Shown here piece by piece: positions 15,301-25,379 of a stretch of 64,000 nucleotides of DNA (the stretch's first letter is position 1; the number at the start of each line of letters is the position of its first letter). The stretch spans positions 2,728,001 to 2,792,000 of the forward strand of contig OZ005689.1 of the NCBI GenBank assembly GCA_963930775.1. The letters run 5' to 3'. The notes beneath the pieces are model-generated. The model was given only the letters and a program-made list of their open reading frames with translations. It did not search any database and was not told the origin of the DNA. A program made the position numbers and the translations under genes. The stretch comes from Cliona cf. orientalis (taxonomy: Eukaryota > Porifera > Demospongiae > Clionaida > Clionaidae).

Positions 15301-17543
15301 AGCATGAAATAGAAGAATATTAGTGTCAAAGACGCTATCAGCTGGATGATAGTGGCTACTGTTGCTTACTAACACTTAGATAGTCCGATTGGTCACTCAG
15401 AGGTCCGAGGCTACGGCAAGCGAAGTGAAATAGTGGATCTCCAGCTGACTAATCAGATTCATGACCTACTTTACCCTACAATACCTTACAATACCTACAA
15501 TACCTACATTACCGTATAGTTGTAACAAATACTGTGATCTGATTGGTCACTCAGAGGTCTGAGGCTGTGGCAAGCGAAGTGAAATAGTGGACCTTCAGCT
15601 GACTAATCAGATTCCTGACCTACTTTACCCTACAATACCTTACTATACCTACAATACCTACATTACCGTATAGTTATAGTAAATACTGTGATCTGATTGG
15701 TCACTCAGAGGTCTGAGGCTGTGGCAAGCGAAGTGAAATAGTGGATCTCCAGCTGACTAATCAGATTCATGACCTACTTTACCCTACAATACCTACAATA
15801 CTGTATAGTTGTAACAAATACTGTGATCTGATTGGTCACTCAGAGGTCTGAGGCTGTGGCAAGCGAAGTGAAATAGTGGACCTTCAGCTGACTAATCAGA
15901 TTCATGACCTACTTTACCCTACAATACCTTACAATACCTACATTACCATATTATAGTTATAATAAATACTGTGATCCGATTGGTCATTCAGAGGTCTGAG
16001 GCTGCGGTAAGTGAAGTGAAATGGTGGACCTCCAACTGACCAATCAGATTCCTGACCTACTTTACCCTACAATACCTTACAACAAGTATAAAAAACAATT
16101 GAATAAAATTGAAGGATGAAGTAGGGATGGCAGTGCCAAAAATACACAAGCAAGGATTTGTAGGGATAATGTATCACATCCACTATATATCCCTACGCTT
16201 GCTTTTCTCGATAATATAATACACTTCTGATTCAGTATGTAAAGTATCGCTATATTTTGATGTTGATCCACGGGTATATGGTATTGATTTTCCATTCCTG
16301 CATGCATGTGCCCCATATACAGTATATGTGTGCTCAGCTACTCAAAAAGCAAACGTAGGGATGTATAGTGGGTGTGATACATTATCCCCACAAATCTTGT
16401 ACAATGTAATTACATGTATGAGCCTATACTTGATTCTCAATATTATATTGTCCCTGCAGATCAGCTGTATCCAAGTCCCACCGTCAGTCCGAGAGGGATG
16501 CTGGTGGTGGCGGCAAGAGGGGATCAAGCGGAGGAGAGAGTAGCCGAGGGGAGAGTGACAAGGAGGGAGGAGGAGGAGGGGGAGATCAGCCCCCACCGCC
16601 CCCCGTTTCCTCTACCTCTTCGTGGGGAAAGAAATCTGGAGCCAAGAGTACCTCGAGTTCAGCTGCTGCCACCTCAAGTGAGCGTGTGGGCAGCTCTAGC
16701 CCGTTGCCATCGACAACAGGAGGAGGAGGAGGTCATGTGACTTCCAGGTTAGCTGATAATAGAGATGTCCAAGATACATGTGCAATATAAATTGCAGTAT
16801 CTAGATACATGTACAAAATGCGTTGCAGTATCTTGAAATAAGACAATATGACAAAACTTAGGCCCCTCCAAATCAATTAGTAGTTTCTCATGCCCTCTGA
16901 GCTCAAAATTGATGCGGGCGGGCGGTGGTAATGGTCATCAATATGTGTAATTTTTGATGGAAGTGGTTGTCAAAATCGCTTGCAAAAATGAGGCGGTATA
17001 CTTTTGCATTGTGCTCCTAATCACCAAATGCATGCGGGCGGAAATTAAGGGGGATGAGAAATTACTAATTGATTTGGAGTGGCCTTAGTAGAACATTACC
17101 TTGATTTCGTATATAAAGCTTTATTGCTATATATGTGGTGACAACTATATGTAAGTAGTGATCCTGGCTTATAATTATATTGTTCATCATTTCAGGTCTA
17201 ATCAGAAATCGACTCTCAGCTCTAAACTTCAAGGTGAGAATGCTTGGAACCAGGGAGTGGCTGAGGAATGGGCTGATGAGGAGATAGACCCCAGCGTCTT
17301 TAACGAGTGCAGCACCGACGACGACAAGCTGAGAAACAAGAGCAAGATGAAGGCAGCTGCCGTGGCTGCTCAGTCCCATTCCCATACCCAGCCCCAGGCT
17401 CATTCCCAATCCCAGTCCCAGACTGTAGGTGGTGTGGTGTCACGTCCCCTGGCTACGACTGGTGTTCCCACGCCCACTACCACGACGACCGTGTCCTCCA
17501 CTGCTACCACACACAGCTGGCAGGAGGTCACCAAGACAACAAG
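4961..17543 (+). CDS. ANKHD1: ANKHD1/ANKRD17/Mask-like ankyrin repeat protein, 3' end not seen
   Basis: Exons: 4961-5769, 6496-6696, 8392-8592, 8932-9121, 9309-9572, 10258-10452, 11473-11631, 12310-12472, 12751-13050, 13694-13915, 14474-15062, 16460-16747 and 17196-17543, about 1,309 codons with consistent phases. Residues from about 25 to 710 form some 18 ankyrin repeats (EHRTKDGCTPLMLAA pattern). The junction DHRGITPLLAAYKCGHVEVV, then LPSDAECHK, then KAREQAALKNAQSLFEELDA and a Lys/Arg-rich helix, matches the second half of human ANKHD1/ANKRD17. Later exons are Ser/Gly/Pro-rich and low in complexity, with KKKKNKSKKKK near 12790. The last exon ends HSWQEVTKTTR, matching the GWKEVVRRSK that precedes the KH domain in the family, but no KH exon follows. 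Family members are scaffold and RNA-binding cofactors. The start is the first ATG after an acceptor at 4921 and gives only one ankyrin block, against two in vertebrates. Confidence 0.85.
6354..6490. repeat. CT/C-rich microsatellite directly before a 3' splice site
   Basis: About 135 bases of CT repeats and C runs end a few bases before the acceptor of the second ankyrin-gene exon (6495). It appears to act as the polypyrimidine tract. Similar tracts sit before the exons at 8392, 10258, 12310 and 13694. Confidence 0.9.
6724..6814. mobile_element. Short inverted-repeat transposon (MITE), family with a copy at 24049
   Basis: The ends GTTGGTAGTTG and CAACTACCAAC are exact inverted repeats of 11 bases. 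The interior (CCAAAGTTTTTAT ... GTCATAAAGTAGGCCAATGAT) recurs at 24049-24156. It lies in an intron of the ankyrin gene and has no coding capacity, so it is a non-autonomous DNA element. Confidence 0.75.
6818..6890. repeat. Perfect 24-base inverted repeat (hairpin)
   Basis: The arm at 6818-6841 (ATAGTTATCTGACAGTAATT then GGGG) is perfectly complementary to 6867-6890, with a loop of 25 bases. It directly follows the MITE at 6724, and one arm's core (CAGATAACTATTAT) also follows the related copy at 24049, so it is probably part of a composite element. Confidence 0.85.
7830..7872. mobile_element. Fragment of the CAGTGTTTCAT-end transposon family
   Basis: The sequence ATCCCAGGGCACCCC ... ATGAAACACTG matches the right end of the intact insertion at 44396-44802. 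The left end could not be placed, so only the right part is annotated. Confidence 0.45.
9542..9760. repeat. Exon-derived tandem repeat, three units of 89-90 bases
   Basis: CATGCTGGCC starts at 9542, 9631 and 9721. The first unit is the real end of the fifth ankyrin-gene exon (coding ...AVMLAKHGASTE plus its donor site). The other two are decayed copies of that exon end and donor inside the following intron, the second keeping GAGCCAGCACTGAG|GTCTGT. Confidence 0.85.
10098..10255. repeat. CT-rich microsatellite before a 3' splice site
   Basis: An impure CT/CCTT tract of about 155 bases ends at the acceptor of the sixth ankyrin-gene exon (10257). Confidence 0.88.
10591..10619. repeat. G29 homopolymer
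   Basis: Twenty-nine consecutive G in an intron of the ankyrin gene. The exact length may be unreliable in assembly. Confidence 0.9.
13590..13682. repeat. CT-rich microsatellite before a 3' splice site
   Basis: Alternating CT, CTTT and CCCT runs end about 10 bases before the acceptor of the tenth ankyrin-gene exon (13693). Confidence 0.88.
13942..14112. mobile_element. MITE with CCGTAGTGTCCCGGG ends
   Basis: The left end CCGTAGTGTCCCGGG and right end CCTGGGACACAACGG are imperfect inverted repeats. Internal landmarks (GCATGGGCG, TACATGGGCGCTTGC) are shared with a second copy at 47102-47249. It is non-coding and sits in an intron of the ankyrin gene. Confidence 0.75.
15381..16080. repeat. Tandem array of five MITE-like hairpin units
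   Basis: GGTCACTCAG or its variants start at 15391, 15545, 15699, 15834 and 15982, giving periods of 154, 154, 135 and 148. Each unit has an inverted-repeat pair: TCTGATTGGTCACTCAGAGG facing CCAGCTGACTAATCAGA, about 75 bases across. Units are joined by a spacer rich in CCTACAATACC. The array fills about half of the intron between the 14474 and 16460 exons. Confidence 0.88.
16859..17087. mobile_element. MITE with about 37-base terminal inverted repeats
   Basis: The left end TAGGCCCCTCCAAATCAATT and the right end GATTTGGAGTGGCCTTA continue as inverted repeats for about 37 bases with few mismatches. The element is about 229 bases, non-coding, in the last visible intron of the ankyrin gene. Confidence 0.8.
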
Positions 17544-18516
17544 GTAAGAACTGCATGTATAACCTTTGTTTACTGATGAAGGAGCCACCTATAAAACTAC
17601 TTGTATAATGCTACAGTACAGTGCTGTACTGTTCCCAAATTTTTATGTAGTAAATGGTTGTTCCTACGGTAATCTATGCCTTCTGAATGCATGTACATGT
17701 ACATGTATAAAGATGGTACACTGCATGTACATGTATATACATGTACAGTGTATATTGAAATATTCATAATGAAGGAAGTAACAATGCTATGTTCTATTGT
17801 AGCATTTTTCATTGATTCCTTCACACTATATAGGATACTTACAAGTATGATGTACATGTACATGTATCCTGGATACATTGGTACTGTGGATTTCAGCACC
17901 ATAATAATTATACGCTTCATAGAATATGCAAAACCAACATCTAACTATTTTGGTAGCAGTCACTACTGACCCATTAACTTACTAATGACCCTCTATCACC
18001 TCTAGCTATCCAACAATTTGGATTGAAATTATGTTGCTATGGTAACTGCTACCATTGCCTGTTGGCTTGAAGCCTGCACTGTAATAAGGTATATGGCAAT
18101 TGTTTCACTACCTGATGCGCACAGTGTACTTATACCCCAGACATACGTGCATATACATACATGTACATAACTCACCATACAATTTAAGTTCATGGCTGCT
18201 GTCAACAACTGTTGCACACTACTGTGTTATATTTTGTGTGTCCTTCCAGGAACCAAATAGGAAATGTTTATAAGGTTATGATAATGGCTATGCATACTAA
18301 TTATTAAATTTTATTGCTTATATGAGTGCATGCATACATGTACATACATACATATTACGTAGTTTCTCCCATATCCATGAAGGCAGTTTTCAAAATAGTG
18401 GTGTGTACATGTACATGTACATGTATGTGTGTACATTATCAACATATCTTTGTATGGATAAACAATAAACTCACATACAGTATAAAATTGAAGGTAAGCA
18501 ATTTCTACAAAAACTA
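17544..18516. other. Region after the last visible ankyrin-gene exon
   Basis: About 970 bases that should hold the KH exon of the ankyrin gene and the 3' end of Rec1. I find no GxxG-type KH coding sequence. An acceptor near 18004 would add only about a dozen codons before a stop (SYPTIWIEIMLLW). Several ACATGTACATGT repeats occur. A minus-strand AATAAA at 18311-18316 fits Rec1's polyadenylation signal, about 200 bases past its stop. Confidence 0.6.
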
Positions 18517-20465
18517 TTACATAGCAGCTGTTGATGTTTTAGCATGGCCATAGGCCACATTCTCTTTTATGCTAATAGCACTAACTAAAGGTAAAGGATC
18601 CTCGTACATGGCTTCGGCTTCCATGTGTGCACTGCTTCCTGCTCTGTTTGGCGATTGTAGTTCTTTAATCTTTGCTTTGCTCCTTTGTAAGATGATAACG
18701 ATGATTATAGTGAGGACCACTACACTAGTGATCAGCGCCACCACCAGGACCACTACACTAGTTATCAGTGGCACCACTGGGGAACTGATGGTAGGTAAAT
18801 TATTATAATATGCTGTGTTGGTGCACATGTCTGTATTGTTTCTCTCCTGCGACGTTTCACTGTGTACAATAACTGGGTCACTTTCATTACCAATAAGAGT
18901 CCCACAGAGCACAGTTCGTGTAGCAAACGTACACACGCTGTTTCCAGTTGGTATGTCGGTACAAGTGACGTTAGTGTGGTTGGTGTTAGTGGGGCAGCTG
19001 CCACAGTTTGATGCTAGGATGTTGTAATGGATAGCAGGACAGGCAGGGGCAACTGGACTCCAGCTGAATGTAAGATGCCGCGAAGTAAAATTGGCAGTGC
19101 TGATGAAGAGTTTATTTGGTGATGGTAACTGACCTGCAGTGATAACTGCATCTGATCAACAGCTTTAATAGCATATACCATATAGCTAATTTTCGTGGGT
19201 AAACTACTATCTGCGAAAATTTATCCCGAGAAACAAGCATGATTGTACAGTGTCTAATGGGCACGAGTGCGCACGTCCACGAAAATTAAACTTTGAAGAG
19301 TGGCCTTCTGCGAAAATTGGACCCCACGAAAATTTCCCACTATACAGTACACTAGCGTATTGCTAGACTGCAATGTAGTTGTCGTACAAGAGAGGTGCAT
19401 GATTACCTGGAATTATTGTAGAAAACTTATTCGTAATATTTTGTCTATCCAAGGCATCATAAGAACACATGATAGTCTTTCCAGCAGTTTCTGGAGTGAT
19501 GGTGACATTGAGCTGTGAAGTGTAGTTGTTGCCTTGAACACCGAGACTTTGTCCCACTATAGCTCCATTGTTACAACTGCCAATTGGGCCCCCTGTTGGT
19601 GTGAACTGATGATGCTGTAGAAATATCGCATTTTGCTGACAGCCACTAAAAGCAGTTCCTGTCCAGAGAGTACCTCCCGTGTTGCTTCCCTGAACAGTAC
19701 ACCTATAGATCAGCTGGTCACCAGGACAGACACACTGATTCACACCCTCATGACCTAGTATGCCTTCATGTGTAGCACCTACAAGAAAACATGGTATACA
19801 TTTTCTCTTAGAGGAAGGGCCTGAGGCGAGACTTGTATGAGATACATGCATGTACAATGCTTCATATTCATCTGTAATTAATAATTAATAAGAGTCGAAG
19901 TGCCATGTAAAAAAACTCTAACAGTGTAGTCCTCATAAATCCAATCTCAAAATTCATGAAAAATATTTGGGTTTGGGTTTGAATTGTAGTGATCCAATGG
20001 AAAAGAGTAGTATTGAGACTCTATGATGCTTCTTTATGGAGCATTCAACGTACTACATATGAAGCTTTAGAATTGTTCTGAGAGTGATTTAGCTAACTGA
20101 TACTCATAGTTTCATATCTCAAGCAGGATAGTAGTGATCTGCAAATCATCTATGTTCTGTATTTATACAAATATGTATACTTTTGTATACTGAAGCTGGC
20201 TGTAATTTTTTCTAATTAAGCAAAAAGACCAGTTAAAATTTATGTATTAGGTCTATATAGGGAATCTGAAAGAATTTTTTTGAATTAGATGAAAATTCGT
20301 CACAAGCTGATTTGAATTAAGTGAACTACGTACACTGTACTTATTTTTACCATACCTACATACGTACATGTAAGTGTTGTACTTACTGGGTACAAGAAAC
20401 CACATGAGAATCAAACTCCCACTACATCGGATGTTGTGTATGTGGTACCGTACTGGAAGCTGCAT
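18517..20465 (-). CDS. Rec1: Ig-like/FN3-like receptor with tyrosine tail
   Basis: Exons (5' to 3'): 20465-20387, 19778-19407 and 19133-18517, 355 residues, phase 1 introns. The signal peptide opens MQLPVRYHIHN and has a core SGSLILMWFLV. The Ig-like exon has VCPGDQLIY, then TLWTGTAFSGC and the shared NNYTSQLNVTITPETAGK run. The last exon holds the FN3-like domain with NCGSCP, then a membrane helix rich in Val/Ile (LVVALITSVVVLTIIIVI) and a tail with MYEDPLPLVSAISIKENVAYG. It is the closest paralogue of Rec2. A MITE lies in its second intron. Ligand and function are unknown. Confidence 0.82.
19178..19349. mobile_element. MITE in Rec1's second intron
   Basis: The ends CATATAGCTAATTTTCGTGGG and CCCACGAAAATTTCCCACTATA form imperfect inverted repeats. 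Rec2 has no such insert at the matching place (about 21870), so it postdates their split. It resembles the element at 51523. Confidence 0.7.
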
Positions 20466-21219
20466 CGTCTCTACCTTAGTGTAGTAACTTACATGTAGTT
20501 ATTTTTGTTCAAGTATTATAGCTTAAATGCTGTGGTATTGGTTCCCAATTGCGTGTCTCTCCCAAATAGCTCACTCAATGGGAGGTTTATACACTGGTGC
20601 GTTTGTTGCTGAAAATTTTTAGTATGAGCCTTGGAATGATTTGCTTGTACATATATGTATTATTAATTTGCTACAGTACTGGTACATGTGTATCGTACAC
20701 CTAAGTTTGATTCAGAAGTTTAGTTGGTACTTTATACGTTGAGGCCACTGTAGCTCATTGTTATAACTTTCACGTGAGACATCCATGAAGCAGGACCATT
20801 TCATCACTTGGACAGTTGTTAAGATAACTTCCAGTCCATTGTACATGCATTAGCCGTAAATTTATGATTATGATACTTGATAAGAGGTTCCAAAATTGGC
20901 TGCTGTCAACAACTGTTGCACACTACTGTGTTATATTTCGTGTGTCCTTCCAGGAACCAAATAAGAAATATTTATAAGGTTATGATAATTGTTATGCATA
21001 CTAATTATTAAATTTTATTGCATATAATTTTATATGAGTGCATGCATACTTGTACATACATACATACATACGTACATAGTTTCTCCCATATCCATGAAGG
21101 CAATTTTCAAAATAGTGATGTGTACATTATCAACATACATAACAATGTATCTTTATATGGATAAACAATTAGCACACAGTATATACAAATTTGAAGGTAA
21201 GCATTTTCTACAAAAACAA

Positions 21220-22305
21220 TTACATAGCAGTTGTTGATGTTTTAACATGGCCATAGGCAACATTCTCTTTTATGCTAATAGCACTAACTAAAGGTAAAGG
21301 ATCTTCGTACATGGCTTCGGCTTCCATGTGTGCACTGCTTGCTGCTCTGTTTGGCGGTTGTAGTTCTTTAATCCACTTTTCTTTGCTCCTTTGTAAGATA
21401 ACAATGACTGTAGTGAAGACCACTGCGCTAGTGATCAGTGCCACTACCAGGACCACTACACTAGTGATCAGTGCCACCACTAGGGAACTGATGGTAGATA
21501 GATATGCTGTGTTGGTGCACATGTCTGCATTGTTTCTGTCCAGCGACGTTTCAGTGTGTACAATAACTGGGTCACTTTTGTTACCAATAAGAGTCCCACA
21601 GGTCACAGTCTGTATAGCAAATGTGCACACACTATTTTCAGTTGGTACATCAGTACAAGTGACATTGGTGTGGTTGGTGGTAGTGGGGCAGCTGCCACAG
21701 TTTGATGCTAGGATGTTGTAATGGATAGCAGGACAGTCAGGGGCAACTGGACTCCAACTGAAAGTAAAATGCCGCGAAGTGAAATTGGCAGTGCTGATAA
21801 AGAGTTTATTTGGTGATGGTAACTGACCTGCAGTGATAACTATGTCTAATTAACAGCTTTAATAACATATTATACAAGTAGCTAACAAGATACTGCCTAG
21901 TGTATTGCTAGACTTCAATGTAGTTGTGGTACAAGAGAGGTGCATGATTACCTGGAATTATTACAGAAAACTTATTCATAGTATTCTGGCCATCCAAGGC
22001 ATCATATGAACACGTGATAGTCTTTCCAGCAGTTTCTGGAGTGATGGTGACATTGAGCTGTGAAGTGTAGTTGTTGCCTTGAACACCGAGAATTTGTCCC
22101 ACTATAGCTCCATTATTACAAGTTTCAGTTGGGCCTCCCTCTGGTGTGAACTGACTGTGTTGTAGTAGTATCTCATTTTGTAGGCAGCCACTGAAAGCAG
22201 TTCCACTCCAGATAATAGCTCCATTAGCACTTCCCTGAACTGTGCACCCATAGGTTAGCCTATCACCAGAGCAGACACAACCTGGTGTGGCTTCTGACAT
22301 CGTAC
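21220..22305 (-). CDS. Rec2: Ig-like/FN3-like receptor, signal-peptide exon apparently lost
   Basis: Exons 22305-21952 (Ig-like: GCVCSGDRLTYGC, IIWSGTAFSGC) and 21827-21220 (FN3-like, membrane helix, tail MYEDPLPLVSAISIKENVAYG). It is very like Rec1 from Ig exon to 3' flank. Upstream, a relic of the Rec1-type signal exon with its donor is recognisable at about 23838-23737, but its reading frame is interrupted, and about 1.4 kb of transposon sequence separates it from the Ig exon. The gene may now start at the ATG inside the Ig exon (MSEATPGC), which would make it leaderless, or use an unseen exon. Its AATAAA lies at 21014-21019. Confidence 0.7.
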
Positions 22306-22338
22306 CTATACAATAATATTATAGGCATATACTGCTAA

Positions 22339-22530
22339 TACTGTAAAACGCAAATATTTTATGTACAAAATATTTCGTGTGATAATTTTTGCGTTAAATA
22401 ATATTCGGACAAACGGTCCTGTACCGCATTATTGTTAATACCGGTATTATGCATATTTTTGTGCGTTTCATTTTTGCATAAGCCAATTTAACAATGAAAT
22501 ATTTGTGATTTATGATAAATAAAGTACAGT
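22339..22530. mobile_element. Probable MITE with TACTGTA/TACAGTA ends
   Basis: The ends TACTGTAAAACGCAAATATTT and AAATATTTGTG...TACAGTA are weak inverted repeats around AT-rich sequence with GCGTTAAATAA and GTGCGTTTCATTT. The boundaries are approximate. Confidence 0.45.
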
Positions 22531-24048
22531 ATAATATTATAATATGACAAATTTCTTTTAGTGACCCAGTAACTGCTAGTGGCTATAGGTTAGCTACTTA
22601 CCCTGTGCGGATGCGCAAGGGGGTAAAGTAATTGATCGTGTTGTTGTTGTTATTAGCACAAAAATTGCCATATTATCTCAAGACCTAGGCACCTGAGCGA
22701 CTCATTAGCACAACAAATTACTTGAATGTGGTGAAATACTGGCTTCAGTCTGCTTTGAATCGAGGGACACGATCCATGAGTATCAGAAATAGTGCCTTTT
22801 TGTTAGTCATTGTAGCCACGCCTATGGACAGTGCCTACTACTCCAGGCATATAGGCATGTGCTTTCTGCTAATGCACACAAGTAAGTAACCTAGTATATA
22901 AACTAGTAAAGATCGTCAACATGTTCTACATAATGCTCATGACTATTCTGTTTGGCTGCTATGCACTGACTGAAATGTGAAGCCCTATAGAACTGAATAT
23001 GACTGTAAGATAGCTATATAATGCAACAAAATGTAGGCAGTAGCAGTTCATATCTTCCTAGTCTAGATCTGGTGCAGAGAGAGAATCAGTTTTTTGGCTG
23101 ACATCATTGTGACCCCTACAACCAACCCTGAGCATCTCTACTATTTTTTCATTTATTTATACAAAATGTTAACCATGCACTAAGGTACGTAGATCTACAG
23201 ATTGCACACGGTGTATTTGCTTTTAGAGCTCTAATTAAAACCTAAATTTGCTATGATAATTTTTAGTATTCCATATGATTTTGTTGGTTTCTTACTTAAT
23301 ATGATGTTATTAAGAAGCAGAAAAACCAATCTCCAGGTTGATCCACCCAACCTTACTAATAGAAAGGTAGATCCATAGTGTCCTGCAGTAAACTGAGCCA
23401 TTTGTAGCTATATTTCTCTTTCATTCACCCGCTGGTAGGTTGGAGCAAGAGCTATGGACTGCTATCCACAAAGTTGAATGTTTTTTTTCCAAAATTAAAT
23501 TGTCATAGTGCTATTAATGTTGACATGTGCACAATGTTTACTGTTGATTCATACAAATGGTTGCTTTTCCTTTGTCATTGAAAGTTGCTTTCCTTTTGTG
23601 TTTGTAATCTGAGTTGTATAATATCCCTGTGCTGCTCGGCTGAGCCCAGTTCATGTACATGTACATGTAGTTAACAAGTTAGAATTGAGTTATGTGCATG
23701 CTGTGTAGATGTATTTTTACATAGTATTGTGCTTACTGGATACAAGCTTATTGAAAGGTCATATATAGGAAAATTAGATTCTCCATAGTTCCACATCGGG
23801 CATATTTACATGTATGTATTATACTGTAAGCTGTGCATAATCTCTTACTTTGTGTAGCAACTCAGTTGTATCTCTTCAAGTAATGTTAGCTTAAACACTG
23901 TTCCCCAATTGTCTTATCGTTCCCAAATGTATAGATTTCAATAGCATACATGTAGTTATGTACACATATCTACAGTTTTGAAAAAATTTTGGTGTTATCA
24001 TTATCATAATTATACTTCACAGGTAGATACTATATTACATACTGTTTT

Positions 24049-24156
24049 GTTGGTAGTTGCTTAGAAACCAAAGTTTTTATAGGCAATTTGCCGGCTATGG
24101 GAAGGGGTTGGGTCATCATAAAGTAGGCCAATGATGAACAGAGATCAACTACCAAC
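24049..24156. mobile_element. Second copy of the 6724 MITE family
   Basis: The same 11-base inverted ends (GTTGGTAGTTG, CAACTACCAAC) and the same interior landmarks (CCAAAGTTTTTAT, CATAAAGTAGGCCAATGATGAA) as the copy at 6724. Confidence 0.75.
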
Positions 24157-24409
24157 ACTGGCAGATAACTATTATATGTATGTTTACACAAGCTGTCTGC
24201 CAGTACAGTGCAGTGAAGTGTGCACGCTAGCGCCCTGCATGGCTTCCCACACGCTTGAATATGATTATAAAGGTCATGACCTTGCCTTAACAGCTGTTAC
24301 ACTGTACTATACTGGAGTAGGACACTCTCCCTCCCTCTCTATTATAATAATATACTCTTGATTTTATTTATGCAGCATAATGAGCTCTTAGAGCAGTGGC
24401 AGTTTCAAC

Positions 24410-25375
24410 TAGAGCTCTATAGAGCACATACCCCGCGCGCACATTGCGCAATCTATAGATCTGCTTTTGTTGCCGCTTGGTTGTATCAAAGGCTTATAGA
24501 CCCCGAGAGCCCTTGGTTTTAATAGCTATAGGCCTCTTGGTGATATCAGCCAAAACACCACTGACTCTCTCTCTGCACCAAATGTACACTAGGTACATAT
24601 AGGTATCTTACATTCTGAATCGATGGGGCCTTGACTAGGTACATATAGGTATCTTACATTGTGAATCGATGGGGCTTTGCATTCCAGTCAGTGGATATAT
24701 AGCTTACCAGCCAAACGTGTGCCACTAGCATTATTGACGACCTTTACCAGTACATAATATTCAATGTTGTGCGCATGAGCAGAAAGCACAAGGCCTGCAT
24801 GCATAATGCATTGAGTGGGCACTGTCGATAGGCGCGGTTACGAAGGCTAACAGAAAGGCACCATTTATGACGCTGGTGGACCATATCCCTCGATTCGAAG
24901 CATACTTAAGCCCGTTTTTCGCCAAATTCAACTGATTAATTGTGCTTATTAGTCGCTCAGGTGCCTAGACCTCCAGATATGGCGATTTTTCTGCTAACAA
25001 CGACAACAACGACAACTAGAGCTCTATTGAGCACATACCCCGCGCGCTGCAGTGTCGACGACCTTTACCTACATATTGTGCCAGGTTGTGCGCATGAGCA
25101 GAAAGCACATGGTGGGTAGTGTCCATAGGCGTGGCCAACAAAATGCCAAAATGCAGCATTTGCGATGCTTGTGGACCTTGCCAAACGATTCGAAGCATAA
25201 TGAAGCCAGTTTTTCGACGATATCGACGGATATACTATACTTACGAGTCGCTCAGATGCCTAGATCCCCAGATCCGGCGATTTTTGTGCTAACAACAGAC
25301 ACAACCGATCACTTTACCCCTTGCGCATGCGCGCGGGGTAACAACAACGACGACACGACCGATCGCGTGGGGTAA
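24410..25375. repeat. Two direct copies of a GC-rich transposon-like element
   Basis: AGAGCTCTAT(A/T)GAGCACATA followed by CCCCGCGCGC occurs at about 24411 and 25017, followed in both by GCGCATGAGCAGAAAGCACA, a CATAGGCG-type segment, GATTCGAAGCATA, GTCGCTCAG and a GGCGATTTTT end. The first copy carries extra sequence, including a 53-base tandem duplication (24588-24690). An inverted copy lies at 22600-22870. I see no transposase. Confidence 0.65.
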
Positions 25376-25379
25376 TTAG

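Larger units (their letters stand above)
22306..25379. other. Transposon-rich spacer between Rec2 and Rec3
   Basis: Three kb with no gene I can support. It contains a probable MITE (22339-22530), an inverted and two direct copies of a GC-rich element (22600-22870, 24410-25013, 25015-25375), a copy of the 6724 MITE (24049-24156) and the decayed Rec2 signal exon (about 23737-23838). Confidence 0.7.

Noticed and set aside
15381-16080. Regularly spaced repeats that might suggest a CRISPR-like array
   Set aside because: Units are about 150 bases with internal inverted repeats and similar linkers, in an animal intron; there are no cas genes.
17990-18060. Possible terminal exon of the ankyrin gene after the acceptor near 18004
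   Set aside because: It gives only about a dozen codons with no family similarity; kept as a possibility but not annotated.
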